42,859 bases of DNA from Candidatus Hodarchaeum mangrovi (GTDB lineage Archaea > Asgardarchaeota > Heimdallarchaeia > Hodarchaeales > Hodarchaeaceae). The notes beneath the pieces were generated by a model, which was not told the DNA's origin, did not search any database, and worked only from the letters and a program-made list of their open reading frames with translations. Positions within the stretch are counted from its first letter, which is position 1. Every line of letters starts with the position of its first letter. Below, in pieces: positions 15,639 through 25,661 of the stretch. The translations under genes were made by a program, and so were the position numbers. The stretch covers positions 1 to 42,859 of the forward strand of contig JAEOUE010000298.1 in the NCBI GenBank assembly GCA_016839515.1, given 5' to 3'.

Positions 15639-18600
15639 TTAGTGAGTACTATCAGTAAGTACTAGTTGTGGTTTTATTGTTAAAGCCATTAATTCTTGAA
15701 GAAGAAGTTTAAAGGCATAAGAAATTGCAATTTTATAAATTCCGGTATCAGTATTCCCACAAATACTACAAAGAGTTTGATCCTTCTTACGATCCCACGT
15801 AGCAATTAAACCGCAATGTTCACAAATAAAAATTTCAGTTTTATCAGATTCTTCAAGTAATCTCTCCTTGAGAAGGAGAGCTGCTCCATGTCCGATTAAA
15901 CAATCCCGTTCCATTTCACCAAAACGTAATCCACCTTCTCTCGCACGGCCCTCTGTTGGTTGACGGGTTAGAATTTGAATGGGACCTCTAGCACGAGCAT
16001 GAATTTTGTCTGCAACAAGATGATGAAGTTTTTGATAATATGTTGGACCAATGAAGATCCTTGCGGGGAGCTTGTTACCTGTAATCCCATCATACATAAC
16101 AGATTCTGCATAAGGATGAAATCCAAGTTTTCTTAATTGAGTTGCAATATCTTCAGGGTCTGGAGACTCAAATAATGTCGCATCAATTTGTTTCCCATCA
16201 TAACATGCCACAATAGCGCTCATACATTCAATAATCTGACCTACTGTCATACGGCTAGGAATTGCATGAGGATTAACAATTAAATCAGGAACAATCCCTT
16301 CTTCAGTAAAAGGCATATCAGCTTGAGAAACAATATGACCAATTATACCTTTTTGACCATGACGAGAAGCAAATTTGTCTCCTAACTCAGGAACACGCTG
16401 GTCTCTTACTTTAATTTTGACCAAAGTGCTTCCCTCAGATGTTTCAGTTAATATAACTGAATCCACAATTCCTTTTTCACCATGTCTGATAGCAATACTA
16501 GTTTCACGACGTTGTGGGGTGGTAGAATCTAAAGAATCAAATTCAATATATTCCTCTAGAAATCTAGGTCTTGATGTTCGACCAACAAGGATGTCACCAC
16601 CACCAACTTCAATCTCAGGTTCAATAATACCATCAACTTCACTTAGATGTCTATAAACTTCTTTGGCCCTATACCCCCGAACACCTTTCTGAGGAATCTC
16701 AAAACGATCTTCTTGACCTCCAAGATACTTTTTTTCCTCTCCTACATATGATCTGAAAAAGTGGCTTCTTGCTAACCCACGTTCTATACTTGCTCTATTT
16801 AAGATTAAAGCATCTTCAATATTGTATCCTTGAAAGCTCAAAATAGCTACAATAAAGTTTTGTCCAGCAGGCCGATCATTGAAACCAATAACATCCATGG
16901 CTTTACTACCCACAAGAGGTATTTGGGGTGCTTGTAAAATATGTGCTCTTCGGTCAGTTCGAAAGTAAAAATTTGATGCATAAAGCCCTAGGGCCTGTTT
17001 AGTCATTCCTGCTTCATATGTATTACGAGGAGATTGATTATGTTCTGCATAGGGAATAATGGAAGCGCAAATGCCTAAAATTGCAGAAGGGGAGATTTCT
17101 AAATGTGTATGATTCGGTTTAATTTCCTCAAAGTTCATTGCTATATATGAATTCTCTTCCTCCTCTGCATCCAGGAATTCTATTACCCCTTCTGATAATA
17201 AATCAGAGAACTTAATATCTCCTTTTTGAAGCTTTTCAATATGGGCCATTTTTAGTCGAGGAATAGGAAGCTCTTCATTGTCTACTTGATCAAGGATAAT
17301 TAAAGGACGTCGGACACGTCCTTCATCAGTGTTAATAGATATAATTCGGTTTTCTTCGAAATAAGCAAAATTAATCTCAGAAACAAGCTTTGAAACTCTC
17401 CTAGCCTCTCTTAATAAATTAAAAGTCTCACGAGGCTCCCGAGTAGTAGCAATTAAATTGCCATTCAAGAGTATTTGGGTTCCTTGATGATCAATTGATT
17501 CAGTCACTGGGATCACACTACAATATTGAAAAATAAAATCGTTTACAGGTTCTTCTGGTGAACCAATCGAAATATATGCTTGCATGGCAAGATTTTTTAC
17601 TAATCCACAATTTGGTCCTTCAGGTGTTTCATTAGGACAAATTTTTCCCCAGTGAGTTGCATGAAGATCACGAGCTTCAAAATGGGCTTGACTTCGGATT
17701 AATGGACTAATTACACGTCGCAGATGACTGTACGTAGACATATAATTTGTTCGATCCAACAGTTGAGAGACTCCAGCTTTTCCTCCAACCCAATTTCCTG
17801 TTGCGAGGGCATGTCTTATTCTTTCAGTAATAACATCTGCTCTCATAGCGACGCGAAGGTTTGGAAGTTTACCTCGTCTAGCACCTTTTTCCAATTGATA
17901 TTTGATATCCCGATATAATGAATGAAACGCAACACGAAAGAGGCTGGTTAGCATTTCACCAGCAAGTTTCAGACGTTTATTTGCATAATGATCTTTATCA
18001 TCTGGATCAATTCTATTAAGATTCAGCTCTATAACTTTGAGCGCCATTTGAGCTAGATAGAGGGCTTTATGACGTCGGAAATCTTCTGATTTTCCCACGT
18101 GTGGTAGTAAATAGTTGTCTAGAACTTGTTTGGCTCTTAAAATTCGATATTGACGAGTTTGACCAACAGCGACACGTTTCCCGATAAAATCTAATGCTTC
18201 TTCTTGGTCAACTATTTCTGCGGCTTCACGCAGAGTTGGTAATAATTCCTGGATTAATTCAGGTTCATTTGTTACCAAACTGGCAATATCACGATCGATT
18301 GTTACCCCAAGTGCTTTTATTAGAACTGCTAGTGGCAGGGGGCGGGGAACGCTGAAAAAATTAACTAATAATCGTCCATCTTTTCTTCTTTGAACTGAAA
18401 CTAGAGAACGGAATCCTGCTACTGTACTAAAAACTTTAGCTACAGCTGTTGTAGAGGATCCCTTTCGACCTTCATCAACTAGTACTCTGTTTGAAACTAA
18501 ATACTCTTGGGTAACAATCACACGTTCAGATCCATTGACAATAAAATATCCACCAGGATCCTCTGGATCTTCTCCTAAACGAGTAAGTTCATCAACCGAC

Positions 18601-19007
18601 ATATTTGATAATAAACACGTTTTAGACTTAAGCATAATAGGAAGTCTTCCAATATATGCTGAAACTACTTCTTCTTCTCTTTCAATTCCCGCATCAACGT
18701 AGACTGGTCTCATTTTAAGATTTAAGGGGGAGGAATATATTAGATTACGAATTCTGGCTTCCATGGGATAGATGGTTCGTTCTGACCCATCAGCTTCTCT
18801 AACTGAGGGTTCTCCAACCTCTATCCCCTCAAGTTTGACATAAAATCCTTCAATGTCGGGTTCTATTTTTGGTCGTTCTTGAACGATTTCATTCAATCTT
18901 TTTTCTACAAACTCATTAAATGAATGAAGATGTTGTCTAACTAATCCAAACTCATTGTACATGGATTTCAAAACTTGCCATTTATCATCGTTAGAAATTT
19001 TGTCCAA
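15639..19007 (-). CDS. rpo2: DNA-directed RNA polymerase subunit Rpo2 (B), undivided
   Basis: The 1122-residue second-largest subunit is a single polypeptide, not split into B' and B'' as in methanogens and some other euryarchaea. Signature segments include HWGKICPNETPEGPNCGLVKNL, the catalytic-side GDKFASRHGQKGIIG, GLRFGEMERDCL and a C-terminal zinc site (Cys1062, Cys1065, Cys1080, Cys1083). The start is TTG at 19007, with AAGGGG about 9 nt upstream. The gene heads a minus-strand run continuing into secE and spt5, instead of the usual rpo5-rpo2-rpo1 order. No rpo5 or rpo1 lies in the 446-bp upstream spacer. Confidence 0.97.
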   Translation of the reverse strand: MDKISNDDKWQVLKSMYNEFGLVRQHLHSFNEFVEKRLNEIVQERPKIEPDIEGFYVKLEGIEVGEPSVREADGSERTIYPMEARIRNLIYSSPLNLKMRPVYVDAGIEREEEVVSAYIGRLPIMLKSKTCLLSNMSVDELTRLGEDPEDPGGYFIVNGSERVIVTQEYLVSNRVLVDEGRKGSSTTAVAKVFSTVAGFRSLVSVQRRKDGRLLVNFFSVPRPLPLAVLIKALGVTIDRDIASLVTNEPELIQELLPTLREAAEIVDQEEALDFIGKRVAVGQTRQYRILRAKQVLDNYLLPHVGKSEDFRRHKALYLAQMALKVIELNLNRIDPDDKDHYANKRLKLAGEMLTSLFRVAFHSLYRDIKYQLEKGARRGKLPNLRVAMRADVITERIRHALATGNWVGGKAGVSQLLDRTNYMSTYSHLRRVISPLIRSQAHFEARDLHATHWGKICPNETPEGPNCGLVKNLAMQAYISIGSPEEPVNDFIFQYCSVIPVTESIDHQGTQILLNGNLIATTREPRETFNLLREARRVSKLVSEINFAYFEENRIISINTDEGRVRRPLIILDQVDNEELPIPRLKMAHIEKLQKGDIKFSDLLSEGVIEFLDAEEEENSYIAMNFEEIKPNHTHLEISPSAILGICASIIPYAEHNQSPRNTYEAGMTKQALGLYASNFYFRTDRRAHILQAPQIPLVGSKAMDVIGFNDRPAGQNFIVAILSFQGYNIEDALILNRASIERGLARSHFFRSYVGEEKKYLGGQEDRFEIPQKGVRGYRAKEVYRHLSEVDGIIEPEIEVGGGDILVGRTSRPRFLEEYIEFDSLDSTTPQRRETSIAIRHGEKGIVDSVILTETSEGSTLVKIKVRDQRVPELGDKFASRHGQKGIIGHIVSQADMPFTEEGIVPDLIVNPHAIPSRMTVGQIIECMSAIVACYDGKQIDATLFESPDPEDIATQLRKLGFHPYAESVMYDGITGNKLPARIFIGPTYYQKLHHLVADKIHARARGPIQILTRQPTEGRAREGGLRFGEMERDCLIGHGAALLLKERLLEESDKTEIFICEHCGLIATWDRKKDQTLCSICGNTDTGIYKIAISYAFKLLLQELMALTIKPQLVLTDSTH

Positions 19008-19453
19008 TATAAATACCCCTTATATCAATACATCATTAACTGCCAATCAAACGCTAATAGCTGAGTAAAAAACCTAAATCTTTGATCAAATTTAATTAGA
19101 TATTAATTAATAATCGTAATCATAAATATATGTTGTGAAAGCAATGTAAATTGGAGAGTGATAATTAACCTAAATTATTAATGTCTGGAGGTTCCTAGGA
19201 AGGCTATTTTAACGTAATTAGTCAGAATTTAAATCTAATACTACGTGGGATACGCGAACATAGATTCCGTCTATTGAGCTAATATTAATACTTTATCCTT
19301 CACGATTTAAAATAAAAGAAATTGTATAAGTTTAAATAGAAATAACTATTTACGAAGATTCTTTCATTTAGCAGGGAAAGAAAAATTTTGTTAAATCTCT
19401 TAAAATAATATTAAAATAAAAATTCAATACAAATCAGCAAGAAGAGAATATAT
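19008..19453. other. 446-bp divergent spacer between rpo2 and the DUF92 gene, with a candidate structured segment
   Basis: No open frame of note is present. Most is AT-rich promoter-like DNA, but 19190-19290 is less AT-rich and can fold. ACGTAATTAG at 19212-19221 pairs with CTAAT and TACGT at 19235-19246 (two-base bulge), and ATAGA-TTCCG-TCTAT forms a second small hairpin downstream. This could be the rpo2 leader, a small RNA or chance. I found no C/D or H/ACA boxes and no tRNA. Confidence 0.3.
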
Positions 19454-20347
19454 ATGATCTTTCTAGCCAATTATGTTATTGTAATGGGATTTATCGGATT
19501 ACTATTAAACATACCACTCCTTATTATTATCCTAAAGAAAAATCTGCTATCCCAATGGGATGGAGTTATAACAGGAGCTTTGATCATAGTTTTAATCTTT
19601 TTATTTTCACCAATCTTATGGCTAGGAATGATTTTCTTTTTTTTTACATCATCTTTCTTATCAAAATGGAAAATTAAAGAAAAGGAATCTACTAATGTAG
19701 AATTCGCAAAAGGTCCCCAACGAGATGCAATCCAAGTCTTATCTAATAGTCTTCCAGCTATATTATTTGGATCGATGTATTTTATAAACGAAGTAATACC
19801 AATATTATCAATTAATATGTCACCATCTACTGCACTTGTTTCTCCATGGATGATTGCATCATTTACGGCAATAGCAACACATAATGCAGATACTTGGATG
19901 ACAGAAATTGGTATTACAGTGAAAAGATCCCCACGATTAATAACAAATCTTAAAATAAAAGTTCAACATGGTACAAGTGGTGGGATTACTCTCGAAGGTA
20001 CAATTGCTGGAGTAATAGGAAGCTTTTCATTAGCAGTTATTTATTTCTTAGGAATAATCCTAACCAAAACAAGCTTGATACGTTTCCCTTTTGAGATTCT
20101 TATTCTGATTACTATTGGAGGAGTTTTAGGAGGTCTAATCGATTCTTTGGAAGGAGCAACAATTCAAGGAATTTATTATTGTGAAAATTGTCAGAAAGAG
20201 ACGGAAGCAAAAATCCATAAATGTGGAAATACATCAAAATTTCATCGTGGTTATATACTAGTGAGTAATGATTTTGTGAATTTAAGTTCAGCATTATTAT
20301 CAGGGATAATTGTTGGCTTAGTGTATTTTTTCCTAAGTACATTTTAA
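19454..20347 (+). CDS. DUF92/TMEM19-family integral membrane protein
   Basis: This 297-residue protein has about six to seven hydrophobic segments. Family landmarks are in order: AKGPQRDAIQVLSN, ATHNADTWMTEIG, KVQHGTSGGITLEGT, GGLIDSLEGATIQG and a cytosolic YYCENC...HKCG zinc-like loop before VSNDFVNLSS. The family is related to plant VTE6 (phytyl-phosphate kinase), and archaeal members are suspected of polyprenol or isoprenoid phosphate metabolism, but the reaction here is not established. It is monocistronic, and its end lies 6 bp from a convergent kinase-like gene. Confidence 0.82.
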   Translation: MIFLANYVIVMGFIGLLLNIPLLIIILKKNLLSQWDGVITGALIIVLIFLFSPILWLGMIFFFFTSSFLSKWKIKEKESTNVEFAKGPQRDAIQVLSNSLPAILFGSMYFINEVIPILSINMSPSTALVSPWMIASFTAIATHNADTWMTEIGITVKRSPRLITNLKIKVQHGTSGGITLEGTIAGVIGSFSLAVIYFLGIILTKTSLIRFPFEILILITIGGVLGGLIDSLEGATIQGIYYCENCQKETEAKIHKCGNTSKFHRGYILVSNDFVNLSSALLSGIIVGLVYFFLSTF

Positions 20348-20353
20348 TCTAAT

Positions 20354-21442
20354 TTACTCATAAATATCAAAAGGTTTCTTTCGGAGTATATACTGAACTG
20401 CTTCTAAACATTTATTTACGCGGTCTTGGATATTAGAAGCTCCAAAAGCCTTTGTTTTAAACATTGTATCAATCATGATCCCCAAGGCTATCTGGAAATC
20501 AAATGTAGAACCCTCAGGATAAAAATCTATTAGATTTAGGTTATTTTGATTGATAGCATAATCATAACCTCGACAAAGTGTTTCAAGGTCTGAAATCGTT
20601 CGGTCAAAAGACTCAGATAAATAATAATCATTATAAGCAAATTTGGAAAAAAACGTTCCAATATCTTCAGCACGATCAACATTACCCTCTGAATCAACAT
20701 ATGCAGGATCAATTAAAAAAACTTCTGTACAATCGATTTTAATATCTCCTATATTTGAACTTGGTCTGTCAGATTCTTTAAACATGATATTTCCAGGATG
20801 AAAATCACCAAAACAATTAGCACCTGCTTCGCTAGTACCTATCCGATTTAAGTCATCTTTAAATAAGGAAAATAGTTCATTCTTATCACCTGGAGGAATA
20901 TTTAACCCATTAATAACCCCAGTTATTAGATGAAGGTAGCGATCAATCATAACTTTATTTTTTAATACCCCATGAATATATGGAAGAGCGAGACCAGAAA
21001 GAAATAATTTCTGAGGTTGGTCTAATTTACTATCTAGATATTCGTGTGTATCAACGAGTCCTTGATAAATAAGAAGAGAATTATGATGAGAGAAGTATAA
21101 TAGTCGGGGGGTATGGATTTTAAAATTATTCTTTAACATATCAGTAAGCCAAACAGCTCCATTACCTTCTTTTGCCGCGGATTCGGGATTGTTTAAAAAT
21201 TTAAAAGCTAAAACGACTTCATAATGTTGATTCTTTGCAGATTGAACATTTACGGTCATTAATTGTAACTCTCCTCGTCTACCCAACCTTTTACCAAAGA
21301 CTAATCCAGTAATTTTGTCAATAGGCTGAAATATGCCTGTTTTTTCCTGCAATATTTCTTCAAGGTGTCGCATAAAAAATTTGGATAAAACATTGATCAA
21401 TTCAATCTTAAGCTGTTCCTGAGCGAGAATATCAGATGTCAA
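20354..21442 (-). CDS. APH/choline-kinase-fold phosphotransferase-like protein
   Basis: This 362-residue protein has the aminoglycoside phosphotransferase fold. VVLAFKFLNN holds a candidate ATP-binding lysine, CFGDFHPGNIMF is the catalytic loop (Brenner-type HGDxHxxN with Cys-Phe before Gly-Asp), and VFLIDPAYVD supplies the metal-binding aspartate, followed by RAEDIGTFF. Such enzymes phosphorylate small molecules (sugars, amines, methylthioribose); the substrate cannot be told. The start is TTG at 21442, chosen by reading frame only. It is an isolated gene converging on DUF92. Confidence 0.65.
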   Translation of the reverse strand: MTSDILAQEQLKIELINVLSKFFMRHLEEILQEKTGIFQPIDKITGLVFGKRLGRRGELQLMTVNVQSAKNQHYEVVLAFKFLNNPESAAKEGNGAVWLTDMLKNNFKIHTPRLLYFSHHNSLLIYQGLVDTHEYLDSKLDQPQKLFLSGLALPYIHGVLKNKVMIDRYLHLITGVINGLNIPPGDKNELFSLFKDDLNRIGTSEAGANCFGDFHPGNIMFKESDRPSSNIGDIKIDCTEVFLIDPAYVDSEGNVDRAEDIGTFFSKFAYNDYYLSESFDRTISDLETLCRGYDYAINQNNLNLIDFYPEGSTFDFQIALGIMIDTMFKTKAFGASNIQDRVNKCLEAVQYILRKKPFDIYE

Positions 21443-22045
21443 ATAAATTAGTCTCCAGAAATTATGTTAATCAGTGTTATAAGAGAGGATTATTAATGAG
21501 ATATGACCTTTTTTTTGTCTCACCATTTTATTATCAATTAAATTCCTTTCAGGAAAGCAAATTAATTTTAATCTGAATGTATCAATAATTTGAATTTAAA
21601 AAAATGACGTTTTTAAAAAATCTGAACCTTGAAAAGAACTAAAATGAATCTCAAAAGTCCATAAAAAAATTTCTATCTTTTAAATTGAATTATTTTCCTT
21701 CAGTTAAATCCTCTAATTACTCAGGGAGAAGATCGAGAGAAAAATTTCTAAATTACTCACTGGAAAACCTTATAAAAAATGATGAATAAATCTGAATTGG
21801 TGAGCTAAGATGACCAGCTGGGATCATTTTGTTATTTTCTCCCATTCTACGTACTCAACCAGCTAGTCGAAGAGCACCTATATTCTTACTAAGTTCTTTT
21901 CTCTTTTGTTATCTAAAGTTTGACTCACGTAATTGCTCTCAAGATTTTTATAATTTGATCAAATCGGTGACTCAATGCTGGAGTTTAACAAATGAGAATT
22001 ATTATATCATTGATGCCTATTTAAAGAAAATTAGAGGTCATTTCG
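21443..22045. other. 603-bp spacer upstream of valS, with a promoter-like element and long leader
   Basis: The first 320 bp are AT-rich without visible features. At 21763-21778 a BRE/TATA-like element (AAAACC then TTATAAAA) predicts transcription starting near 21800, which leaves valS with a leader of about 240 nt. The segment 21799-21878 is less AT-rich and can close on itself: GGTG at 21799 pairs with CACC at 21875, next to CT/AG pairs and a possible tandem A-G mismatch. A TTG-initiated frame at 21829-22056 overlaps the valS start and looks spurious. Confidence 0.35.
21763..21780 (+). promoter_or_regulatory. Candidate archaeal promoter (BRE and TATA box) for valS
   Basis: AAAACC followed by TTATAAAA matches the archaeal BRE/TATA layout. 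It predicts a start near 21800, about 245 nt before the valS ATG. It is a sequence match only. Confidence 0.4.
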
Positions 22046-24628
22046 ATGGGACTTAAGCCAAAGATGACAAAAAAAAGGTGGAAAGGAAGTAACGAGAGAC
22101 AAATCATTCAATTCTGGATAGATAATGAAACATATAAGTATGTCCAGAACCCTCAACTTTCAAATTATATCTTAGATACTCCTCCTCCCTACGTATCAGG
22201 ACGAGCGCATTTAGGATTCGCAGTTCATTATGCACAAATAGATATGATAGCTAGATATAGAAGGATGAAAGGTTTTAATGTAATTTTTCCTGCATGTGCA
22301 GATCGTAATGGCCTTCCTGTAGAAGTGAAAGTAGAACAAAAATTAGGAAAATCCATGCATGAAATGGATCGTGAGGAATTTCTTAAAATTTGTAAAAAAG
22401 AACTCGATAAAGCTGAAGAAAACACCCTCCAAGTAATGAAATGGATGGGTTTATCGTGCAATACATTTTATGGATCTCCAGAGATTTTCTACCAAACAGA
22501 TTCGTCCAAATATCGCTACAATACTCAAAAAACCTTTATTAAGGCGTGGTATGATGGATTAATAGTTCGGGATACACGCCCGAATAATTGGTGTATTGAA
22601 TGTGGTACCACTATTGCTGATGCTGAAATTGAATATCGAAATGATGATTCATATCTTCATTACATTCAATTTCAGGTGAATAACTCACCGAAAAGGATAA
22701 CCATTGCAACCACTCGCCCTGAACTGATAACAACTTGTGAAATGATAATTTTTCATCCTTCAGACGAACGATATACAAATCTTGAAGGAAAAACTGCAAA
22801 TATTCCTATATTTGGAAAAACAGTCCCTATCCATGCTCATAGGGAAGCGATTCCTGAATTCGGTACAGGTATTATGATGATTTGTGCTTATGGAGACAAA
22901 TCTGATGTGAAAATTCTCCGTGAGTTTGGTATAACAAATCCAAAAACAGTAATTGATTCAAAAGGCTATTTCAATGAAAATGGAGATAAATACGCTGGAT
23001 TATCAATTGATGAAGCACAGAAAGCGATATTGAATGACTTAAAAATTTTGAATGTGTTGGAAAAATCAGAACCCACCTCACGAAGAGTACCGATCTGCTG
23101 GCGATCAAAAACTCCTATAGAAATTATTACCATGGATGAATATTATCTAAAACAGGTAGAGATAATTCCTGAACTTCAAGAATTAGCTAAAAAAATGGAG
23201 TTTTTTCCTTCTAATAGTAAAATAATTTTAGATAATTGGATTAATTCTATATCGATGGATTGGGCAATAAGTAGAAGGAGATTTTATGGAACTTCTATCC
23301 CAATCTGGTATTGTCCAAATTGTGGAGAACCAAATGTTCCTATGGAAGATCAGTTAGATCGCTATTATGAGGCATGGAAAGAAGAAGGCCCTTTGAAAAA
23401 GTGTCTAAAATGCAAATTATCGATGAAAAAAGCTCATGGTGAGGATCGTACCTTTGATACTTGGTTTGATTCATCAATATCAGAGTTAGCTGCCTGTAAT
23501 TATGAAAACCTATTCTTTGAAAGCCAAAATAATCAATTCTTCAAGGAAAATTTTCCTTGCTCCATAAGACCCCAAGGAAAAGAAATTGTTCGAACTTGGC
23601 TTTATTATACGATTTTAAGATCTTACCACTTATTTAAGCAACCTCCATTCAAAGAAGTATGGATTTCAGGCTTAATAATGGATCCCTATGGAGGTAAAAT
23701 GTCTAAAAGTCTAGGAAATAGCGTTGACCCTTTATTATTTCTACAACCTGAAATACTACCGAAAAATACACCTGAAAGTTTACGTCCAGATAAGAACAGT
23801 TGGAAAGCAATAGCTGAATTAGAAAAATCCACTAAATTTCTTGGTGAAAAATTACCTAATCTTTATTATGGTGCAGATAGCGTGAGATTAACATCATGTA
23901 TGCAAGGAAGTCATGGATCTGATATTCGTTTCTCCCTTGCTAAGCTTGATGGAAATTCACGATTCCTTACTAAATTATGGAATATTGCACGATTTATTTC
24001 CTCATTTCCAATTGAAAAAACACCAAGGGACTTTAACCAGACTGATCAATGGATTCTGAATAGCTTTGATGCGTTGATACAGCGTTGTAATGAGGGATAT
24101 GAGCTGTTAGATTTTTCAATTCCAGCAGAAAATATCTATAACTGGATATGGAATATTTTTGCACCTCATTATATTGAATTAGTAAAGTCTAGGGTCTATA
24201 GTGAGGATCCCACCCGACAAAATGACGCAAGAAGTGCACAATATACACTGCATCATATCCTGCAAATAACACTTAAATTATTAGCCCCAATTTCACCTTT
24301 CATCACAGAAGGTATTTTTCAAGAAATTTACAATCCTAAAAATAGTATTCACTTAGAAAGAATGCCAGAATCAACCCATAAACAGATTAAGGAAGACCCA
24401 AAGACAGACGAGATAATGAAATTAGATTCTTTCATTTGGAAAGCAAAAAAAGAACGAAAATTCTCATTGAAAGATCCTGTCAAAGAATTATTCCTGAATG
24501 ATGCGTTACAGGAATTTATCTCAGATCTACAAGAAATGCATAATATTGAAAAAATAACTATTGGGAAACCCTCAAATCCTTCAGATTATATTCAGAATGA
24601 AGATTATTATTTAAGATTCCCAACGTAA
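22046..24628 (+). CDS. valS: Valyl-tRNA synthetase
   Basis: This 860-residue class I synthetase charges tRNA-Val. The HIGH-type motif lies in PPPYVSGRAHLGFAVHY and the KMSKS motif in GKMSKSLGNSVDP. An editing domain (about 190-340) carries IATTRPELITTCEM, and zinc-type cysteine pairs occur at CIECG, CPNCG and CLKCK. The Rossmann entry PACADRNGLPVEVKVE fits archaeal ValRS. It is somewhat short at the C-terminus. GAGGT lies 7 nt upstream of the ATG. IleRS is less likely, since the GLPVEV and editing motifs fit ValRS. Confidence 0.9.
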   Translation: MGLKPKMTKKRWKGSNERQIIQFWIDNETYKYVQNPQLSNYILDTPPPYVSGRAHLGFAVHYAQIDMIARYRRMKGFNVIFPACADRNGLPVEVKVEQKLGKSMHEMDREEFLKICKKELDKAEENTLQVMKWMGLSCNTFYGSPEIFYQTDSSKYRYNTQKTFIKAWYDGLIVRDTRPNNWCIECGTTIADAEIEYRNDDSYLHYIQFQVNNSPKRITIATTRPELITTCEMIIFHPSDERYTNLEGKTANIPIFGKTVPIHAHREAIPEFGTGIMMICAYGDKSDVKILREFGITNPKTVIDSKGYFNENGDKYAGLSIDEAQKAILNDLKILNVLEKSEPTSRRVPICWRSKTPIEIITMDEYYLKQVEIIPELQELAKKMEFFPSNSKIILDNWINSISMDWAISRRRFYGTSIPIWYCPNCGEPNVPMEDQLDRYYEAWKEEGPLKKCLKCKLSMKKAHGEDRTFDTWFDSSISELAACNYENLFFESQNNQFFKENFPCSIRPQGKEIVRTWLYYTILRSYHLFKQPPFKEVWISGLIMDPYGGKMSKSLGNSVDPLLFLQPEILPKNTPESLRPDKNSWKAIAELEKSTKFLGEKLPNLYYGADSVRLTSCMQGSHGSDIRFSLAKLDGNSRFLTKLWNIARFISSFPIEKTPRDFNQTDQWILNSFDALIQRCNEGYELLDFSIPAENIYNWIWNIFAPHYIELVKSRVYSEDPTRQNDARSAQYTLHHILQITLKLLAPISPFITEGIFQEIYNPKNSIHLERMPESTHKQIKEDPKTDEIMKLDSFIWKAKKERKFSLKDPVKELFLNDALQEFISDLQEMHNIEKITIGKPSNPSDYIQNEDYYLRFPT

Positions 24629-24661
24629 GGAATACTTTTATTATATATGTAGGAAAGAATA

Positions 24662-25033
24662 ATGGCAAAAAAAGGTTCACAATCTACATCAGACGATATT
24701 ACAAAAATGAGTGGGTTATTATTATCAGGAGCGACCATGCTTGGAGATATATGTCCAGATTGTAAAGTTCCTCTTTTTAAAAAAGGTAATGACATTTTTT
24801 GTCCAAAATGTGAACGAAAAGCTGTTTATGCACGTTCAGATAAAGAGATCAGTGCAATTCAACAAATATATTCACAAAATGAATTACAGGAACTCTTACG
24901 AGATATAGTGTTAGGAAAAATCAATTATATAACTCAAAAACTTGCTGGGGAAGAAAAATTATCTGAAATCAAACATCTAAGCGAAATACTTGATGTACTA
25001 ATCACTGTACTAATAAAAATAAAAAAAATTTGA
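24662..25033 (+). CDS. ZNRD2 (SSSCA1/Sjogren antigen)-type zinc-ribbon protein
   Basis: This 123-residue protein has the family layout: a short helix leading into MSGLLLSGATMLGDICPDCKVPLFKK and a zinc ribbon formed by Cys31, Cys34, Cys47 and Cys50, followed by a helical C-terminus. The family occurs in archaea and eukaryotes, where ZNRD2 is linked to mitosis and mTORC1-related scaffolds; the archaeal role is unknown. It follows valS by 33 bp and precedes a PRC-barrel gene by 41 bp, suggesting a three-gene operon. Confidence 0.82.
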   Translation: MAKKGSQSTSDDITKMSGLLLSGATMLGDICPDCKVPLFKKGNDIFCPKCERKAVYARSDKEISAIQQIYSQNELQELLRDIVLGKINYITQKLAGEEKLSEIKHLSEILDVLITVLIKIKKI

Positions 25034-25074
25034 CGAAATAAAGATTTGGTAGCTCTAGGTGGTGTATATCAGTA

Positions 25075-25419
25075 ATGTCAAAACAACCATTAGAAATTGA
25101 TTTGGAATTATTTGAATTGATGTTTCCAGGGAAAATAATTGGCAGAGCGGTGGTTGATGCAGAAGCACGGATAATTGGAGTTATTAGAAATGTACGTATC
25201 CAAATTCCTTCCCCCATGATTAGTCTTGTAGTTAAAGGATTAAATACTGAGTTCACGGTGAAAGCTGAAAATATTAAAGCTATTGGAAATGTAGTCCAAT
25301 TAAACATAACAATTAAACATTCTGAACCCATTGAGGTTAATGATATTGTTAGATTACGTACTGAAATTCAGGAAGAGATCAATCACTTTTTTGATTTGAA
25401 CCGAGGGAGATCGGGGTAG
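25075..25419 (+). CDS. PRC-barrel-like domain protein
   Basis: This 114-residue protein contains a beta-barrel segment (about 15-75) with FPGKIIGRAVVDAEARIIGVIRNVRI, the pattern of PRC-barrel domains (GK.V.D..G..IG.V..I). A hydrophilic helical tail follows. PRC barrels act as RNA- or protein-binding modules in RimM, the photosynthetic reaction centre H subunit and archaeal CdvA. No specific function can be read here. It is the last gene of the valS run. Confidence 0.6.
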   Translation: MSKQPLEIDLELFELMFPGKIIGRAVVDAEARIIGVIRNVRIQIPSPMISLVVKGLNTEFTVKAENIKAIGNVVQLNITIKHSEPIEVNDIVRLRTEIQEEINHFFDLNRGRSG

Positions 25420-25661
25420 AATAAAATAGATAAGAAAGAATAATATTCAAATTTATTAGTAAATAATGTGTAATATAATAAATATTACGGAATTAGAGCA
25501 TTTTTAATTTCTAATTTCCAACAAACTTACATAAAATAATCTTCTTATAAGTCTTGTAAATCTGTGTTCTATGTAGGGAATTACCCTTATTCTCACTCTT
25601 AAGAATTAATTTCTTAAATAATCAAACAATCCTGTTTAGTAATATCATGGTGAACAACTAG

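Noticed and set aside
19008..19453. rpo5 (RpoH) gene upstream of rpo2, as in many archaea
   Set aside because: No frame of about 80 codons with the Rpo5 pattern is present on either strand.
21829..22056. Possible 75-codon gene before valS
   Set aside because: It has a TTG start without a ribosome binding site, overlaps the valS start, shows no family motif and has an unusual residue mix.
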